From: Acinetobacter sp. WCHAc010034
Lineage (GTDB): Bacteria > Pseudomonadota > Gammaproteobacteria > Pseudomonadales > Moraxellaceae
Reading direction: 5' to 3'
NCBI RefSeq assembly: GCF_001696615.3
Contig: NZ_CP032279.1
Coordinates: 3,038,001-3,102,000 of the forward strand
DNA: 64,000 nucleotides
Shown one piece after another: positions 47,443 to 57,383 of the stretch. Each line of letters opens with the position of its first letter. The stretch's first letter is position 1. The position numbers and the translations under genes are program-made. Under the pieces are notes generated by a model, which had not been told where the DNA came from, ran no database searches, and saw nothing but the letters and a program-made list of their open reading frames with translations.

Positions 47443-47453
47443 ATACGGAGCTG

Positions 47454-48545
47454 TTATACGTTAAAGCGGAAATGCAGCACGTCGCCGTCTTGAACCACGT
47501 ATGTTTTGCCTTCTAAGCGCCATTTGCCGGCTTCTTTCGCGCCCGCTTCGCCGCTGTACTGTACAAAGTCATCATAAGCGATACATTCAGCGCGGATGAA
47601 GCCTTTTTCAAAGTCGGTGTGAATCACGCCGGCTGCCTGCGGCGCAGTCGCGCCAATTTTCACCGTCCAGGCGCGGACTTCCTGCACGCCGGCAGTGAAG
47701 TAAGTTTGCAGGCCAAGCAGGTTGTAGCCTGCGCGGATCACAACGTTCAGGCCCGGTTCTTCCATGCCCAGCGCTTCAAGGAATTCAGCGCGGTCTGCAT
47801 CCTCAAGCAAAGAAATTTCAGCTTCAATCTGGTTGCACAGCGGCACTACAATGGCATTTTCTTCAGCTGCTAACTTTTTCACAGCTTCTAAATGCGGGTT
47901 ATTTTCGAAGCCGTCTTCTGCAACGTTGGCAATGTACATGGTCGGCTTTAAAGTCATTAAGCCGAAACCGCGCACCAGTTTGCGCTCGTCATCGTCCAGG
48001 CTGGCTGCGCGCGCAGGCTTGCCTTCGTCCAGCAATGGCAGAATTTTGTCCAGAACCGCTTTCGTTGCAAGCGCTTCTTTGTCGCCGCCTTTGGCAGACT
48101 TGGCTAAGCGCGTTACGGCTTTAGTTACAGTTTCCAAATCGGCCAGCGCCAGTTCAGTGTTGATGGTGGCGATGTCATCCAGCGGGTCAATTTTGCCGTT
48201 GACGTGAATCACGTTTTCATCTTCAAAGCAGCGTACGACATGCGCAATCGCGTCAGTTTCACGGATGTTGGCAAGGAACTGGTTGCCCAGGCCTTCGCCT
48301 TTAGATGCGCCCGCAACCAAGCCGGCGATGTCTACAAATTCCATAGCCGTTGGCACTACGCGCTGCGGTTTTACAATTTCAGCCAGCTTGTCCATGCGCA
48401 GGTCTGGAACCGGAACGATGCCGGTATTCGGCTCAATGGTGCAGAACGGGAAGTTTTCCGCCGCAATTGCAGCTTTCGTCAATGCATTGAAAAGGGTAGA
48501 TTTACCAACGTTCGGCAAGCCGACAATACCGCAATTGAAACCCAT
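47454..48545 (-). CDS. ychF: Ribosome-binding ATPase YchF
   Basis: 363 residues, universal Obg-family ATPase. P-loop [18 protein letters not shown] at the N terminus; the Obg-type NxxE-like specificity motif favours ATP; a coiled coil in the middle; C-terminal TGS domain ending [13 protein letters not shown]. It binds the 70S ribosome and represses catalase-dependent stress responses in E. coli. The start at 48545 puts the P-loop near residue 10, as in the family; a longer in-frame start was rejected. Confidence 0.96.
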   Translation of the reverse strand: MGFNCGIVGLPNVGKSTLFNALTKAAIAAENFPFCTIEPNTGIVPVPDLRMDKLAEIVKPQRVVPTAMEFVDIAGLVAGASKGEGLGNQFLANIRETDAIAHVVRCFEDENVIHVNGKIDPLDDIATINTELALADLETVTKAVTRLAKSAKGGDKEALATKAVLDKILPLLDEGKPARAASLDDDERKLVRGFGLMTLKPTMYIANVAEDGFENNPHLEAVKKLAAEENAIVVPLCNQIEAEISLLEDADRAEFLEALGMEEPGLNVVIRAGYNLLGLQTYFTAGVQEVRAWTVKIGATAPQAAGVIHTDFEKGFIRAECIAYDDFVQYSGEAGAKEAGKWRLEGKTYVVQDGDVLHFRFNV

Positions 48546-48656
48546 GTAAAACTCACAGCGTGTTATATAAAAATTGCAGGAGATTTTACATGAAAGCCGT
48601 GACAAAGTCAGGTCATGGCTTCCATGTTTATGAAAATGGCTTCAATTCAGCGTAAT

Positions 48657-49316
48657 CTAGGCTTTGCGCTTGTCCAGCTGGCTGGAAATGGCATCTCCGG
48701 TGTACTGCACAAACATCACCAGAACCACCAGGACCGCAATCACGGCAAACATGATCTGCATGTCAAAGCGCTGATAGCCGTAGCGGTAGGCAATGTCGCC
48801 TAAGCCGCCGGCGCCAATCGCGCCGGCGATGGCTGATGAGTTGATCATGGTGACCAGCGTTACGGTAAATCCGGCCACAATGCCCGGCAGGGCTTCGGGC
48901 AGCAAAACATGCCAGATGATCTGCCGGCGGCTGCAGCCCATCGCCTGCGCCGCTTCAATCAGGCCCTGATCCACTTCGCGCAGGCTGACTTCCGCAATGC
49001 GCGCAAAGAACGGCGTGGCCGCCAGCGTCAGCGGCACCGCCGCCGCCCAGACGCCGTAGCTGGTGCCGACAATCCAGCGGGTAAGCGGAATCAGCGCCAC
49101 CATGAGAATTAAAAAAGGCACTGAGCGGGTGATGTTGACCAGTCCGCCCAAAGCCTGATTGATGCTTTTTGAGGGATAAATGCCGTGTCCGGATGTGCTG
49201 ACCAAAACCACCGCCAGCGGCAAGCCGGCTAAAAACGCGATCAGCGCCGATACGCCGACCATCAGCAGGGTGTCAATCGTTCCAGTGAGCAGTAAATCAA
49301 TGAGCTGGTCGTGCAT
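48657..49316 (-). CDS. metI: Methionine ABC transporter permease MetI
   Basis: 219 residues with five membrane segments and the permease EAA loop (EAAQAMGCSRRQIIWHVLLPEALPGI in pieces). Integral-membrane part of the MetNIQ importer. Its start lies 20 bases inside the end of metN, so translation is coupled. Last gene of the leftward sulfur operon. The long upstream in-frame extension is rejected as metN antiparallel-frame sequence. Confidence 0.93.
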   Translation of the reverse strand: MHDQLIDLLLTGTIDTLLMVGVSALIAFLAGLPLAVVLVSTSGHGIYPSKSINQALGGLVNITRSVPFLILMVALIPLTRWIVGTSYGVWAAAVPLTLAATPFFARIAEVSLREVDQGLIEAAQAMGCSRRQIIWHVLLPEALPGIVAGFTVTLVTMINSSAIAGAIGAGGLGDIAYRYGYQRFDMQIMFAVIAVLVVLVMFVQYTGDAISSQLDKRKA

Positions 49317-50370
49317 AGCCAAGTACCTCAATTTGCGCAATATGATGTTTAAGCCGCTGCTGCAGTGCGCCGATGTCCTGCTGCGCAGCCGGAACAGCGA
49401 CAATCAATGCGCCAATTAAATGCTGCTGGATCGCGTCGATATGGCTTTGGTACAGCTGCACAGGGCCATCCAGCAGATCCAGAATTTCTTTTAAATCCGG
49501 CGGCTGGCTGACGGCGGCCGCATAGCGCAGCTTTAAAATCAGATGGGTGGAATGGGCATCCGGCAGCGCATGCAGGTCAAACGGCAAATCCAGCTGTTCC
49601 AGCTTCAGCAGTTCCTGCGTCAGCGGCTGCTGCGGCGCGGAAAAAACTGACCAGACCTGTCCAGCCTCAATGATTTCACCGCGCTCAATCACCACCACCT
49701 GGTCGCAGATTTCGCGGATCACCTGCATTTCATGGGTAATCAGCACAATGGTGATGCCAAGCTTGCGGTTGATTTCTTTCAGCAGAGACAGCACGGCAGC
49801 GGTGCTTTCCGGGTCCAGCGCGGACGTGGCTTCATCGCACAGCAGAATTTCCGGATGATGCACCAGCGCGCGGGCAATGCCGACCCGCTGCTTCTGCCCG
49901 CCGGACAGCTGCGACGGATAGTGATCGGCTTTTTCAGTCAGGCCCACCAGCTGCAGCACTTCATTGACCCGCGGCGCAATTTCCGCAGCGCTGCAGCCCG
50001 CGACTTTCAGCGGCAGCGCGACATTTTCACGGACAGTTTTGGCGGACATTAAATTGAAGTGCTGAAAGATCATGCCCATGCGCTGGCGCAGCTGAATCAG
50101 CTCTGCATGGTTCAGGCAGGATAAGTCCTGCTGGTGAATATGAATTGAGCCGCCGGAAATGGATTCCAGCCCATTCAGGGTGCGGATGAGCGAAGATTTC
50201 CCCGCGCCGCTTTTGCCGATGATGCCGAAAATTTTGCTTTCTGGAATATCCAGATTAATGTTTTTCAGCGCATGCACCGGCGTTCCCTGAACATCATAGT
50301 GCTTGTTTAAGTTTTTAATTTTGATGTGCGGCACGGCAAAATCCACCTGAGCGCCAAAACTGACCATCAT
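49297..50370 (-). CDS. metN: Methionine ABC transporter ATP-binding protein MetN
   Basis: 357 residues. ABC ATPase with Walker A GKSGAGKSSLIR, Q loop, signature LSGGQKQRVGIARAL, Walker B EILLCDEATSALDP and a C-terminal NIL domain (about 285-355) that binds methionine and inhibits uptake in the family. GGAGAACG precedes the ATG. It lies eight bases after metQ and overlaps metI. Confidence 0.95.
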   Translation of the reverse strand: MMVSFGAQVDFAVPHIKIKNLNKHYDVQGTPVHALKNINLDIPESKIFGIIGKSGAGKSSLIRTLNGLESISGGSIHIHQQDLSCLNHAELIQLRQRMGMIFQHFNLMSAKTVRENVALPLKVAGCSAAEIAPRVNEVLQLVGLTEKADHYPSQLSGGQKQRVGIARALVHHPEILLCDEATSALDPESTAAVLSLLKEINRKLGITIVLITHEMQVIREICDQVVVIERGEIIEAGQVWSVFSAPQQPLTQELLKLEQLDLPFDLHALPDAHSTHLILKLRYAAAVSQPPDLKEILDLLDGPVQLYQSHIDAIQQHLIGALIVAVPAAQQDIGALQQRLKHHIAQIEVLGYARPAH

Positions 50371-50378
50371 CGTTCTCC

Positions 50379-51215
50379 TTATTTCCAGCCTTCAAACCAC
50401 ATGTTTTGACCAAAATCGCGGTCTAAAATGGCTTTTACTTTTGTAGAGTTCTGAAACGCTTTGACAAAGGTTTCGAGTTTCTTGCCTTCATCGGCATAGT
50501 CTTTGCGGGTGACAAATAAAATGGCGTACTTTTTATCCGCAGGGTCTAAGAATAAGGCGCTGTGCGGGTCGGCTTTTTTCGCCATATTCAGATAATGCGG
50601 GAATCCGAAAATCAGGTCGGCATCATCATAGGCCAAAGCTGTTTGCGGGCCTTCCACTTCCAAAAAGCGCAGCTGTTTCGGATTGGACACAATATCCTGC
50701 AGGGTGGAAAGCTGATTGCCGATGTCCCTGATCTGGATCAGGCCGGCGCGGTGCAGCAGAATCAAGGCGCGCGCGGAATTGACCGGATCGCTGGGGATGA
50801 CCACGCGCGCATGCTGAGGCAAATCCGCCAAAGCTTTATATTTTTTGGAATATAAGCCGACATGGCTGCCGCTTCCGGCAGCGAAAGCGTGCAGGTCATA
50901 GCCGGTTTGCTGAATGGCGTTGGCCAGAAACACGCTTTGCTGGAAAAAGTTGGCGTCAATATCGCCATTCTGCACAGCCACATTCGGCGCCTGCCAGTCA
51001 GAAAATTCAATCAGCTCGACATTGATGCCCTGCGCCTTGACATCGTCCGCCACGCTTTTCAGCAGTTCGGCATAGGGCGGGCTGATGCCGATTTTCAGCG
51101 TATTGCTGTGCTGGGCGGAATTGACCCAGCGGTAAGCGGCCAGCCCGATGACGAGTACAGCCGCCGCGGCGGCAATCGCCCAGAGTTTTGCATTGTTCTT
51201 TATGCGCTTAGACAT
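50379..51215 (-). CDS. metQ: MetQ/NlpA family substrate-binding protein, copy 1
   Basis: 278 residues. One N-terminal membrane helix (AIAAAAAVLVIGLAAYRW) with no lipobox Cys, so it seems to be anchored by a helix rather than lipid. Binding domain motifs LKIGISPPYAELL, VELIEFSDWQAPN, NGDIDANFFQQ and the C-terminal FGQNMWFEGWK. Binds methionine or a related sulfur compound outside the inner membrane. Directly before metN. Confidence 0.9.
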   Translation of the reverse strand: MSKRIKNNAKLWAIAAAAAVLVIGLAAYRWVNSAQHSNTLKIGISPPYAELLKSVADDVKAQGINVELIEFSDWQAPNVAVQNGDIDANFFQQSVFLANAIQQTGYDLHAFAAGSGSHVGLYSKKYKALADLPQHARVVIPSDPVNSARALILLHRAGLIQIRDIGNQLSTLQDIVSNPKQLRFLEVEGPQTALAYDDADLIFGFPHYLNMAKKADPHSALFLDPADKKYAILFVTRKDYADEGKKLETFVKAFQNSTKVKAILDRDFGQNMWFEGWK

Positions 51216-51227
51216 GAGGCAGCCCCT

Positions 51228-52058
51228 TTATTTCCAGCCCGGGAACCAGAGCTTGGCGCCGAAGTCTGCGTCCAGAGCCTGCTTGACTTTCGGGGAGTTC
51301 TGGTAGATGTCGACAAATTTCCGCAGCTTGCCGCCTTCGTCCTGATAGCCTTCCTTGACCGCGAATAAAATTGCAAAGCGCTTGTCGGTGTTGGAGTCAA
51401 ACAGCAGGGCGCTTTCCGGGTCAGCAGTTTTGGCCATGCGCAAATAGTGCGGGTAGCCGAAGGCCAGATCAGCATCGTCAATCGCGCGCGCAGTCTGCGG
51501 ACCTTCAACTTCGGTGAACTGCAGTTTTTTCGGATTGGCTGCAATGTCTTTCAGGCTGGACAGGTAATTTTCCGGGTTTTTCAGCGTGATCAGCTTGGCC
51601 TGCTGCAGCAGCTGCAGGGCGCGGCCCTGATTGACCGGATCATTCGGAATCACCACTTTGGCGCTTTCCGGCAAATCTTCAAAGCGCTGGTATTTTTTGG
51701 AATATAAGCCGACATGCGTGGCAGCGCCGACATCAAAAGCCTTGATTTTAAAATCGGTTTCTTTTTTTGCATTGTCTAAAAAAGGCTGATGCTGGAAAAA
51801 GTTGGCGTCAATGTCGCCGTGATTCAGGGTAATGTTCGGCGTGTTCCAGTCGGAAAATTCCACCAGCCTGACATGAATGCCTTGCTGTTCCGCTTCCGCC
51901 GCCGCAGCCTGCAGCGGTTTGGCGAATGAGGGGCTGATGCCGATCACCAGTTCCTGATTTTCCGGTTTTTTATGCTGTGTCCAAATCGCTAAGCCAATAA
52001 TGGCGATGGCCGCAATGACCCCGATAATGGCCAGCTTGGATTTTGCGCTTTGCGCCAT
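51228..52058 (-). CDS. MetQ/NlpA family substrate-binding protein, copy 2
   Basis: 276 residues, clearly paralogous to the next gene (LVIGISPSFAKPL, VRLVEFSDWNTPN, HGDIDANFFQHQPFL, GAKLWFPGWK). Also has an N-terminal helix without a lipobox. GAGGTG precedes the ATG at 52058. The duplication implies two substrate preferences for one MetNI importer, plausibly methionine and an organosulfur compound from the neighbouring flavoenzymes; this is inference. Confidence 0.88.
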   Translation of the reverse strand: MAQSAKSKLAIIGVIAAIAIIGLAIWTQHKKPENQELVIGISPSFAKPLQAAAAEAEQQGIHVRLVEFSDWNTPNITLNHGDIDANFFQHQPFLDNAKKETDFKIKAFDVGAATHVGLYSKKYQRFEDLPESAKVVIPNDPVNQGRALQLLQQAKLITLKNPENYLSSLKDIAANPKKLQFTEVEGPQTARAIDDADLAFGYPHYLRMAKTADPESALLFDSNTDKRFAILFAVKEGYQDEGGKLRKFVDIYQNSPKVKQALDADFGAKLWFPGWK

Positions 52059-52097
52059 GATGCACCTCATAGATGAATTAATACTGTTTTGCTTGGA

Positions 52098-53516
52098 TCA
52101 AGCCAGTTGTTTTTGAATGTTTTCAGCGGCGGCGGATGGCTTTGAGGCCGCACATCGGAACTGCTCTGCGGGATGGCTGGCCGGCAGGCGGTCGCCTTGA
52201 TTGAACAGCTTGCTGCGCAGGCTGCCGGCTGCATATTCGGTTTTGTAGCGTCCGCGCTGCTGCAGTTCAGGAATCACCAGCCGGATGAAGTCCCGGTGCG
52301 ATTCCGGCGCAACGGTGCGGGTCAGGTTGAAGCCGTCAATGCCGGTTTCATCCAGCAGCTGGATCAGCTGTTCGGCAACTGAAGCGCCGCTGCCTGCAAG
52401 CAGCGGATAGCGCCCGCCCAGAATGTGCTGCGCTTTTAAATCATTGCGGGTGATCTGCTGTTCTTTGAATTTCTGATTGACCGAAGCGATGCTGTTGGTG
52501 CGCTGATAGGGGATGGCCTGATCATCCGCAAAGCGGGAAAGGTCAATGCCCACGGAGCTGGAATAATGCGCCAGGCCGGCTTCCGGGCTGGCGTAGCGGA
52601 TGTATTCCGCCAGTTTTTCCTGCGCCAGCACATCGGTTTCGGCAGTAACGGCAGTGATGCCGAGGAAAATCTTAACTGCCGCGCGGCCCTGTTCCCGCGC
52701 TAGGCTGCGGATTTTATCCACTTGAGCTTTGATTTTTTCCGGCTTGTCGCCGCCGATAAAGACCGCTTCTGCATGCCGGGCGGCGAACTGCAGGCCGCGC
52801 GGCGAAGCGCCTGCCTGAAACAGCACCGGCGTGCGCTGTACAGACGGCGAAACCTGAAACACGCCTTGGCTTTGGTAGTATTTTCCAGCATGCTGAATCT
52901 GATGCACTTTGGCCGGATCGGTGAAAATGCGCCGCTGCTTGTCCTTGCGCACAGCATCATCCTGCCAGGAGCCTTCCCAGAACTTGTAGCAAAGCTCAAG
53001 GAATTCTTCGGCCTGCGCATAGCGCTGGTCGTGGTCTTTCAAGCCTTTCTGCCCAATCAGCCGTTCCGCGCTGTCCAGATAGCCGGTGACAATATTCCAG
53101 CCAATCCGCCCTTGGGTCAGATGGTCTAAGCTGGCAAAGCGCCGGGCAAACTGATACGGCAGCTCATAGCTGAGATTGACCGTCACGCCAAAGCCCAGAT
53201 GCTGCGTCACGGCGGCCATGGCGGACACCAGCGTGCTGGGATCGTGGCCCGGCAGCTGAATCGATTCTTTCAGGGTTAAATCAAGATTGCCCTGATAGAC
53301 GTCATATACGCCGGTAATGTCCGCCAGAAACAGGCCGTCAAACAGGCCCTGTTCCAAGGTCTGGGCCAAATCTGTCCAGTAGCTCAGTTCATTGAAGCGG
53401 TGCGATTCATCGCGCGGATGCGTCCAAAGGCCGTGGTTGATGTGGCCGGCGCAATTCATGTCAAAGGCATTCAGCAGGATTTTTTTCGCCGCGGCCGGCG
53501 TTGCAGAATTGGTCAT
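52098..53516 (-). CDS. NtaA/SnaA/DszA family FMN-dependent monooxygenase
   Basis: 472 residues of bacterial luciferase-like fold. It opens ILLNAFDMNCAGHINHGLW, then FDGLFLADITGVYDVY, GRIGWNIVTGYLDSAERL, PVLFQAGASPRGLQFAARHAEAVFIGG (quoted in outline). It uses FMNH2 from a separate reductase to oxidise a sulfur or nitrogen compound. Relatives desulfurise sulfones, DMS or alkanesulfonates. The ATG overlaps the previous stop by one base (TAATG), so it is coupled to the SfnB-like gene. Confidence 0.9.
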   Translation of the reverse strand: MTNSATPAAAKKILLNAFDMNCAGHINHGLWTHPRDESHRFNELSYWTDLAQTLEQGLFDGLFLADITGVYDVYQGNLDLTLKESIQLPGHDPSTLVSAMAAVTQHLGFGVTVNLSYELPYQFARRFASLDHLTQGRIGWNIVTGYLDSAERLIGQKGLKDHDQRYAQAEEFLELCYKFWEGSWQDDAVRKDKQRRIFTDPAKVHQIQHAGKYYQSQGVFQVSPSVQRTPVLFQAGASPRGLQFAARHAEAVFIGGDKPEKIKAQVDKIRSLAREQGRAAVKIFLGITAVTAETDVLAQEKLAEYIRYASPEAGLAHYSSSVGIDLSRFADDQAIPYQRTNSIASVNQKFKEQQITRNDLKAQHILGGRYPLLAGSGASVAEQLIQLLDETGIDGFNLTRTVAPESHRDFIRLVIPELQQRGRYKTEYAAGSLRSKLFNQGDRLPASHPAEQFRCAASKPSAAAENIQKQLA

Positions 53517-54733
53517 TACAGGGTCCCCCGGCGCGGCGGCAGTACGCCGTTCAGCAAGAAATTGGCGATGAAATAGTATTTCCAGCGTGATGCGTCATGC
53601 AGGGTATGCACGCGGGCATTGCGCCAGAAGCGGTCCAGCCCGTCGGCGCGCTGGCTGCCGCGGCTGCCGGCCAGTTCAATCAGTTTGGATGAGGCTTTCA
53701 GCGCGGTTTCCGTGCTGTGTGCGCGGACTTTGGCGACATCCAGAGAGGCTTTGGCAATATTGGCGGCTGAGGGCTGCGGGCGGGCAGCGTCAATAGCGCG
53801 GGCAGCCTGCTTCAGCAGGACTTCGCTGGCGCGCACATCGGCAATGATTCTGCCCAGTTCATACTTGGTCAGCGGGTCATCGGCAGCCGTGTCTGCGCCG
53901 GAGTCAATCCAGGGCCGGGCCTGGCGCACGCGCGCAAGGGTTTCCTCAAAAGCCGCGCGGGCAATGCCGGTTTCAATTGCGGCGTGCATAAGCTGCGCAA
54001 AAGGGCCGACCAAAGTCGGTTCGGAAAACGCCGTGTCAAAAGGAATCACATCTTCCGCGCTGACCGCGACATGGCTGAATTTGACGGTGCCGCTGCCGGT
54101 GGTGCGCTGGCCAAAGCCAGACCAGTCATCAATCAGTTCCAGGCCTTGGCTTTCACGCGGGATGAAGGCTAAAAACTCGCGGCCGTCAGCATCCTTAACC
54201 AGCGCTGGAATGCGGTGCGCAAACAGGCTGCCGGTGCAGTAGAATTTTTCACCATTAACCTCAAAGCCGGCGCCTGCCTTATGAATGGAAGCCTGCTTCT
54301 GCGAAGCCGTTTTGGTTTTAAATTCCGCCAGGGCATTGCCGAAGCGCGCGCCGTTCAGCACTTCGGCATACAGCTTGCGTTTCCGCTGTTCGGTTCCGGT
54401 ATTGCGCAGGACTTCCAGCGCATAAAAATGGTTTTGCGGAATCTGGCCAATTGAGCCGTCTGCGCCGCTCATCAGGGCGATGACCTGAGCCACGGTATAG
54501 CTGGAGGCCTCGGCGCCGCCGTATGCTTTGGGCACGGTAATGGCCCACAGCCCAGACTGGCTGTAAGCCTCAATTTCCTGAAAGGGCAGCAGCCGCTGCG
54601 CATCGCGCTGGACGGCGCCGGCTTTAAACTGCTCCGCCAAGTTCTGCGCAATTTCAAGGGCTTCAGCATCGGACTGAATAATATGCGCCGGCGTTTGGCG
54701 CTGAAACGAAACCGGATTTTGAAATGAAGTCAT
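53516..54733 (-). CDS. SfnB-like sulfur acquisition oxidoreductase, copy 1
   Basis: 405 residues of acyl-CoA-dehydrogenase fold, in the SfnB/DszC-like group. Visible are PFQEIEAYSQSGLWAITVPKAYGGAEAS, the SGADGSIGQIPQNHFYALE flavin region, GFGQRTTGSGTVKFSHV and the C-terminal RNARVHTLHDASRWKYYFIANF. No catalytic Glu of true acyl-CoA dehydrogenases is evident. SfnB-type proteins are induced in sulfate starvation to use DMSO2-type compounds. Translationally coupled to the monooxygenase. Confidence 0.88.
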   Translation of the reverse strand: MTSFQNPVSFQRQTPAHIIQSDAEALEIAQNLAEQFKAGAVQRDAQRLLPFQEIEAYSQSGLWAITVPKAYGGAEASSYTVAQVIALMSGADGSIGQIPQNHFYALEVLRNTGTEQRKRKLYAEVLNGARFGNALAEFKTKTASQKQASIHKAGAGFEVNGEKFYCTGSLFAHRIPALVKDADGREFLAFIPRESQGLELIDDWSGFGQRTTGSGTVKFSHVAVSAEDVIPFDTAFSEPTLVGPFAQLMHAAIETGIARAAFEETLARVRQARPWIDSGADTAADDPLTKYELGRIIADVRASEVLLKQAARAIDAARPQPSAANIAKASLDVAKVRAHSTETALKASSKLIELAGSRGSQRADGLDRFWRNARVHTLHDASRWKYYFIANFLLNGVLPPRRGTL

Positions 54734-54744
54734 GAGGGTTGTCC

Positions 54745-55947
54745 TTAAATCCAGGCATGGCGCGCAGGCAGCGCGCCGTTGAGGTAATAGTCGCCCAGCG
54801 CGTGCAGCTTCCAGCGCACCGGGTCATGCAGGGTATGCACGCGGGCATTGCGCCAGTGCTGATCAAAATTGTGGATGCTTAGGCTGGAGCGGCTGCCGCC
54901 GAGTTCCGGCAGCTTTTCCGCAATATGCAGGGCCGCGTCATTGGCGTAGATTTTGGCTTCCGCCACCAGAATCGAGGCTTTGGCCGCCTGCTGTTCACTG
55001 ATGGCCGGCAGCTGATCCAGCTCATCCAGATATTCGGCGGCTTCGTCCAGCAGCAGAACCGCGGCGTCCAGCAGCACCGCGGACTTGCCGACTTCCTGCA
55101 GGGTGTAGTGCTCATGGCTGGCCTTGGCGGCGTTGGCGTCGGCAACCGGGCGCGCTTTATGCACGGCAGCCAGCGTGTCGGCAAACGCCGCTTCCGCAAT
55201 GCCGACATCAATGGCCGCCTGCAGCAGCTGCGAATAGGCGCCCCGGCAGTTGGGCTGGGCGGCGAGCTGGCGCTCATCAAAAATTAAAAACGGGTCAATT
55301 TCGGCACGCTTCAGCTTGACCGTGCCGCTGGAGGTGGTGCGCTGGCCAAAACCGTCCCAGTCATCTGTAATTTCTACGCCTTGCGCCTGGCTGCTGATCA
55401 GGGCCAGCACCGTATGGCCTTCAGGATGAATGGCTTTAATTGCCAGCCAGTGCGCGAAGCTGCTGCCGGTCGAATAGAATTTTTCAGCGTCAATGAAATA
55501 GCGGCCGTTTTCAATGCGCAGCGCGGCGGCCAGGGTTTTAGTGTCTTTGGTATGGCGTTCGGGGCCGCCATTGGCCAGGCGCTTGCCTTGCAGGATTTCA
55601 TTGAAAATAAAAGCTTTCTGCTGCTCTGAGCCGATCAGGTCAATCAGATGCAGCAGGCTGATTTGATTTTGCGGAATCTGCCCCACGCTGGAATCGGCTT
55701 TATTTAAAATCCGGAATACCTGCGCCAGAACTTTATGGGAAACATAAGCGCCGCCGAATTTTTGCGGAATGCGCATGCCGCCCAGCCCGCGGCGGCTGAA
55801 CAGCTCAATTTCGGCAAAAGGGAGCAGGCGCTGCTGATCGCGCTGATTGCGGCCTTCCAGCGCATAATCGGCAACCTGGTATGCGGCATTGATAGCATCT
55901 TGGCCGTTTTCAAGAATATGAACATTTTCGGCAATTAAACGAGACAT
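54745..55947 (-). CDS. SfnB-like sulfur acquisition oxidoreductase, copy 2
   Basis: 400 residues, a paralogue of the next gene (LPFAEIELFSRRGLGGMRIPQKFGGAYVS, DSSVGQIPQNQISLL, GFGQRTTSSGTVKLKR, RNARVHTLHDPVRWKLHALGDYY). The start at 55947 has AAGGTG upstream; an upstream in-frame start would add 69 residues without family similarity. First gene of a seven-gene leftward operon for sulfur scavenging, and so next to the likely promoter. Confidence 0.88.
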   Translation of the reverse strand: MSRLIAENVHILENGQDAINAAYQVADYALEGRNQRDQQRLLPFAEIELFSRRGLGGMRIPQKFGGAYVSHKVLAQVFRILNKADSSVGQIPQNQISLLHLIDLIGSEQQKAFIFNEILQGKRLANGGPERHTKDTKTLAAALRIENGRYFIDAEKFYSTGSSFAHWLAIKAIHPEGHTVLALISSQAQGVEITDDWDGFGQRTTSSGTVKLKRAEIDPFLIFDERQLAAQPNCRGAYSQLLQAAIDVGIAEAAFADTLAAVHKARPVADANAAKASHEHYTLQEVGKSAVLLDAAVLLLDEAAEYLDELDQLPAISEQQAAKASILVAEAKIYANDAALHIAEKLPELGGSRSSLSIHNFDQHWRNARVHTLHDPVRWKLHALGDYYLNGALPARHAWI

Positions 55948-56322
55948 AATGACACCTTTTCTAGATATCAAAACGCTACTGAAATTCAGCCCAGAAATTA
56001 AATGCGCGATTGTTATTTCATTATCAGAATCTGTGTTTAGGAAAAATCCTGCTGGCGATTGAACTGAAAATGATAAATTAACCATTTGAATTAAAAAGCT
56101 ATATTGTAAAATACTGTTTTCCGCGCCGCAGGCTTCCGGGCGCTTTATCTGCATTTAAGATATTCAAGCGGGAAATAGAGATAACCGGCAGCGCGCGGGC
56201 GGGTGGCTAAACTTTGCATCTGCAGTGAAAAGGATATTGTTTTTCTAAAACGGTGTGACTAAAGTATCCAACTAAAATACTTGGCTTTGCTGCGCCAGGT
56301 GAAAAATAAATTCGGAGCGTTT
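55948..56322. other. 375-base divergent control region of the sulfur operon and GST gene
   Basis: AT-rich. A small inverted repeat AAGTAT/ATACTT lies at 56262-56267 and 56277-56282, close to the GST gene. No clear promoter pair could be set; sulfur-responsive sites (for CysB or a related LysR protein) would be expected but cannot be recognised by eye. Confidence 0.5.
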
Positions 56323-57087
56323 ATGCGTACTTTATACCAGTTTCCACTCTCGCATTTTTGTGAAAAGGCGCGCTGGCTGCTGGACCACAAAGAGCTGGAA
56401 TATATTGCGCATAATTTGATGCCTGGCGTGCACCGCGCCTTTGCGCAGTTGAAAACCGGACAGAATAAATTGCCGATCCTGCGCGATCAGGAGCAGTGGA
56501 TTGCGGATTCTACGCAAATTGCCCTGTATCTGGATGAGCATTATCCGGAACACGCGCTGCTGCGCTCAGACCCGGAGCTGCGCCAGCAGGCGCTGGAAAT
56601 TGACCGCCTGTCGGTAGAGCTGGGGCGGCATGTGCGCCGCTGGGGGCTGTCGCATGTTCTGGCCGAAAGCGATGAATCTCTGGATATCCTGATTGGCGAA
56701 AAGGGCTACCTGCGCCAGTTTGAAAAATATTCCAAGCCGATTATTAAAGCCCTGGTGTCCAAAGGCTACCAGCTGGATTCAGCCAAAGTGGAGCAGTCTA
56801 AAAGCGCCATGCAGGATTTGATTGCCGAGCTGAATGCGCGCCTGATTCAGCAGGGCGGGCGCTATTTTGCCGGCGACCGCCTGGGCCTGGCCGATATTGC
56901 GGTCTGTTCAATGCTGGCGCCAATTCTGGAAATTGCCGGCACGCCTTGGGAAAAGGAATATGCGGACAACCGCTCCGAAGAGTTTAAAGCCTATAAGGCC
57001 TATCTGACTGGACTGCCGCTGGGCCAGTATGTAATCCGCATCTATCAGACCGAGCGCAATGCCCGCGTTGACTGGCGCGGGGTGTAA
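56323..57087 (+). CDS. Glutathione S-transferase family protein
   Basis: 254 residues. Thioredoxin-like N-terminal domain (LYQFPLSHFCEKARWLLDHKELEY, then NKLPILRDQEQWIADSTQIALYLDEHYP, in pieces) with the SHFCEKARW active-site helix, and an all-helical C-terminal domain with GDRLGLADIAVCSML. Glutathione use is likely; the substrate is unknown. GGAG precedes the ATG at 56323. It is divergent from the sulfur operon. Confidence 0.88.
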   Translation: MRTLYQFPLSHFCEKARWLLDHKELEYIAHNLMPGVHRAFAQLKTGQNKLPILRDQEQWIADSTQIALYLDEHYPEHALLRSDPELRQQALEIDRLSVELGRHVRRWGLSHVLAESDESLDILIGEKGYLRQFEKYSKPIIKALVSKGYQLDSAKVEQSKSAMQDLIAELNARLIQQGGRYFAGDRLGLADIAVCSMLAPILEIAGTPWEKEYADNRSEEFKAYKAYLTGLPLGQYVIRIYQTERNARVDWRGV

Positions 57088-57383
57088 AGCGGCGGTGAAT
57101 GCCTTGGCAGGGCAGCCGGACGTTGCAAAAGCTGCCTGCCCGGGCGGCTGAATCCACGCCCTGCAGGCCTGCGCCTGAGAAAATATTCTAAATAATTTGC
57201 AAATGCTCCATTATTTTTTTATATATGAACAATACATGAAAATAATTTTGAAAAATTGCGGACTTATTTATATTGAATGTTTAATGGCCAGCGGCCTGAA
57301 ATGCATCCGGTATATGCGTCTGCGCTGAAAAATGAATAACTGAATTGGCTGCTGGATTGATTCAGCAGGCAATGGAGCGAAGA

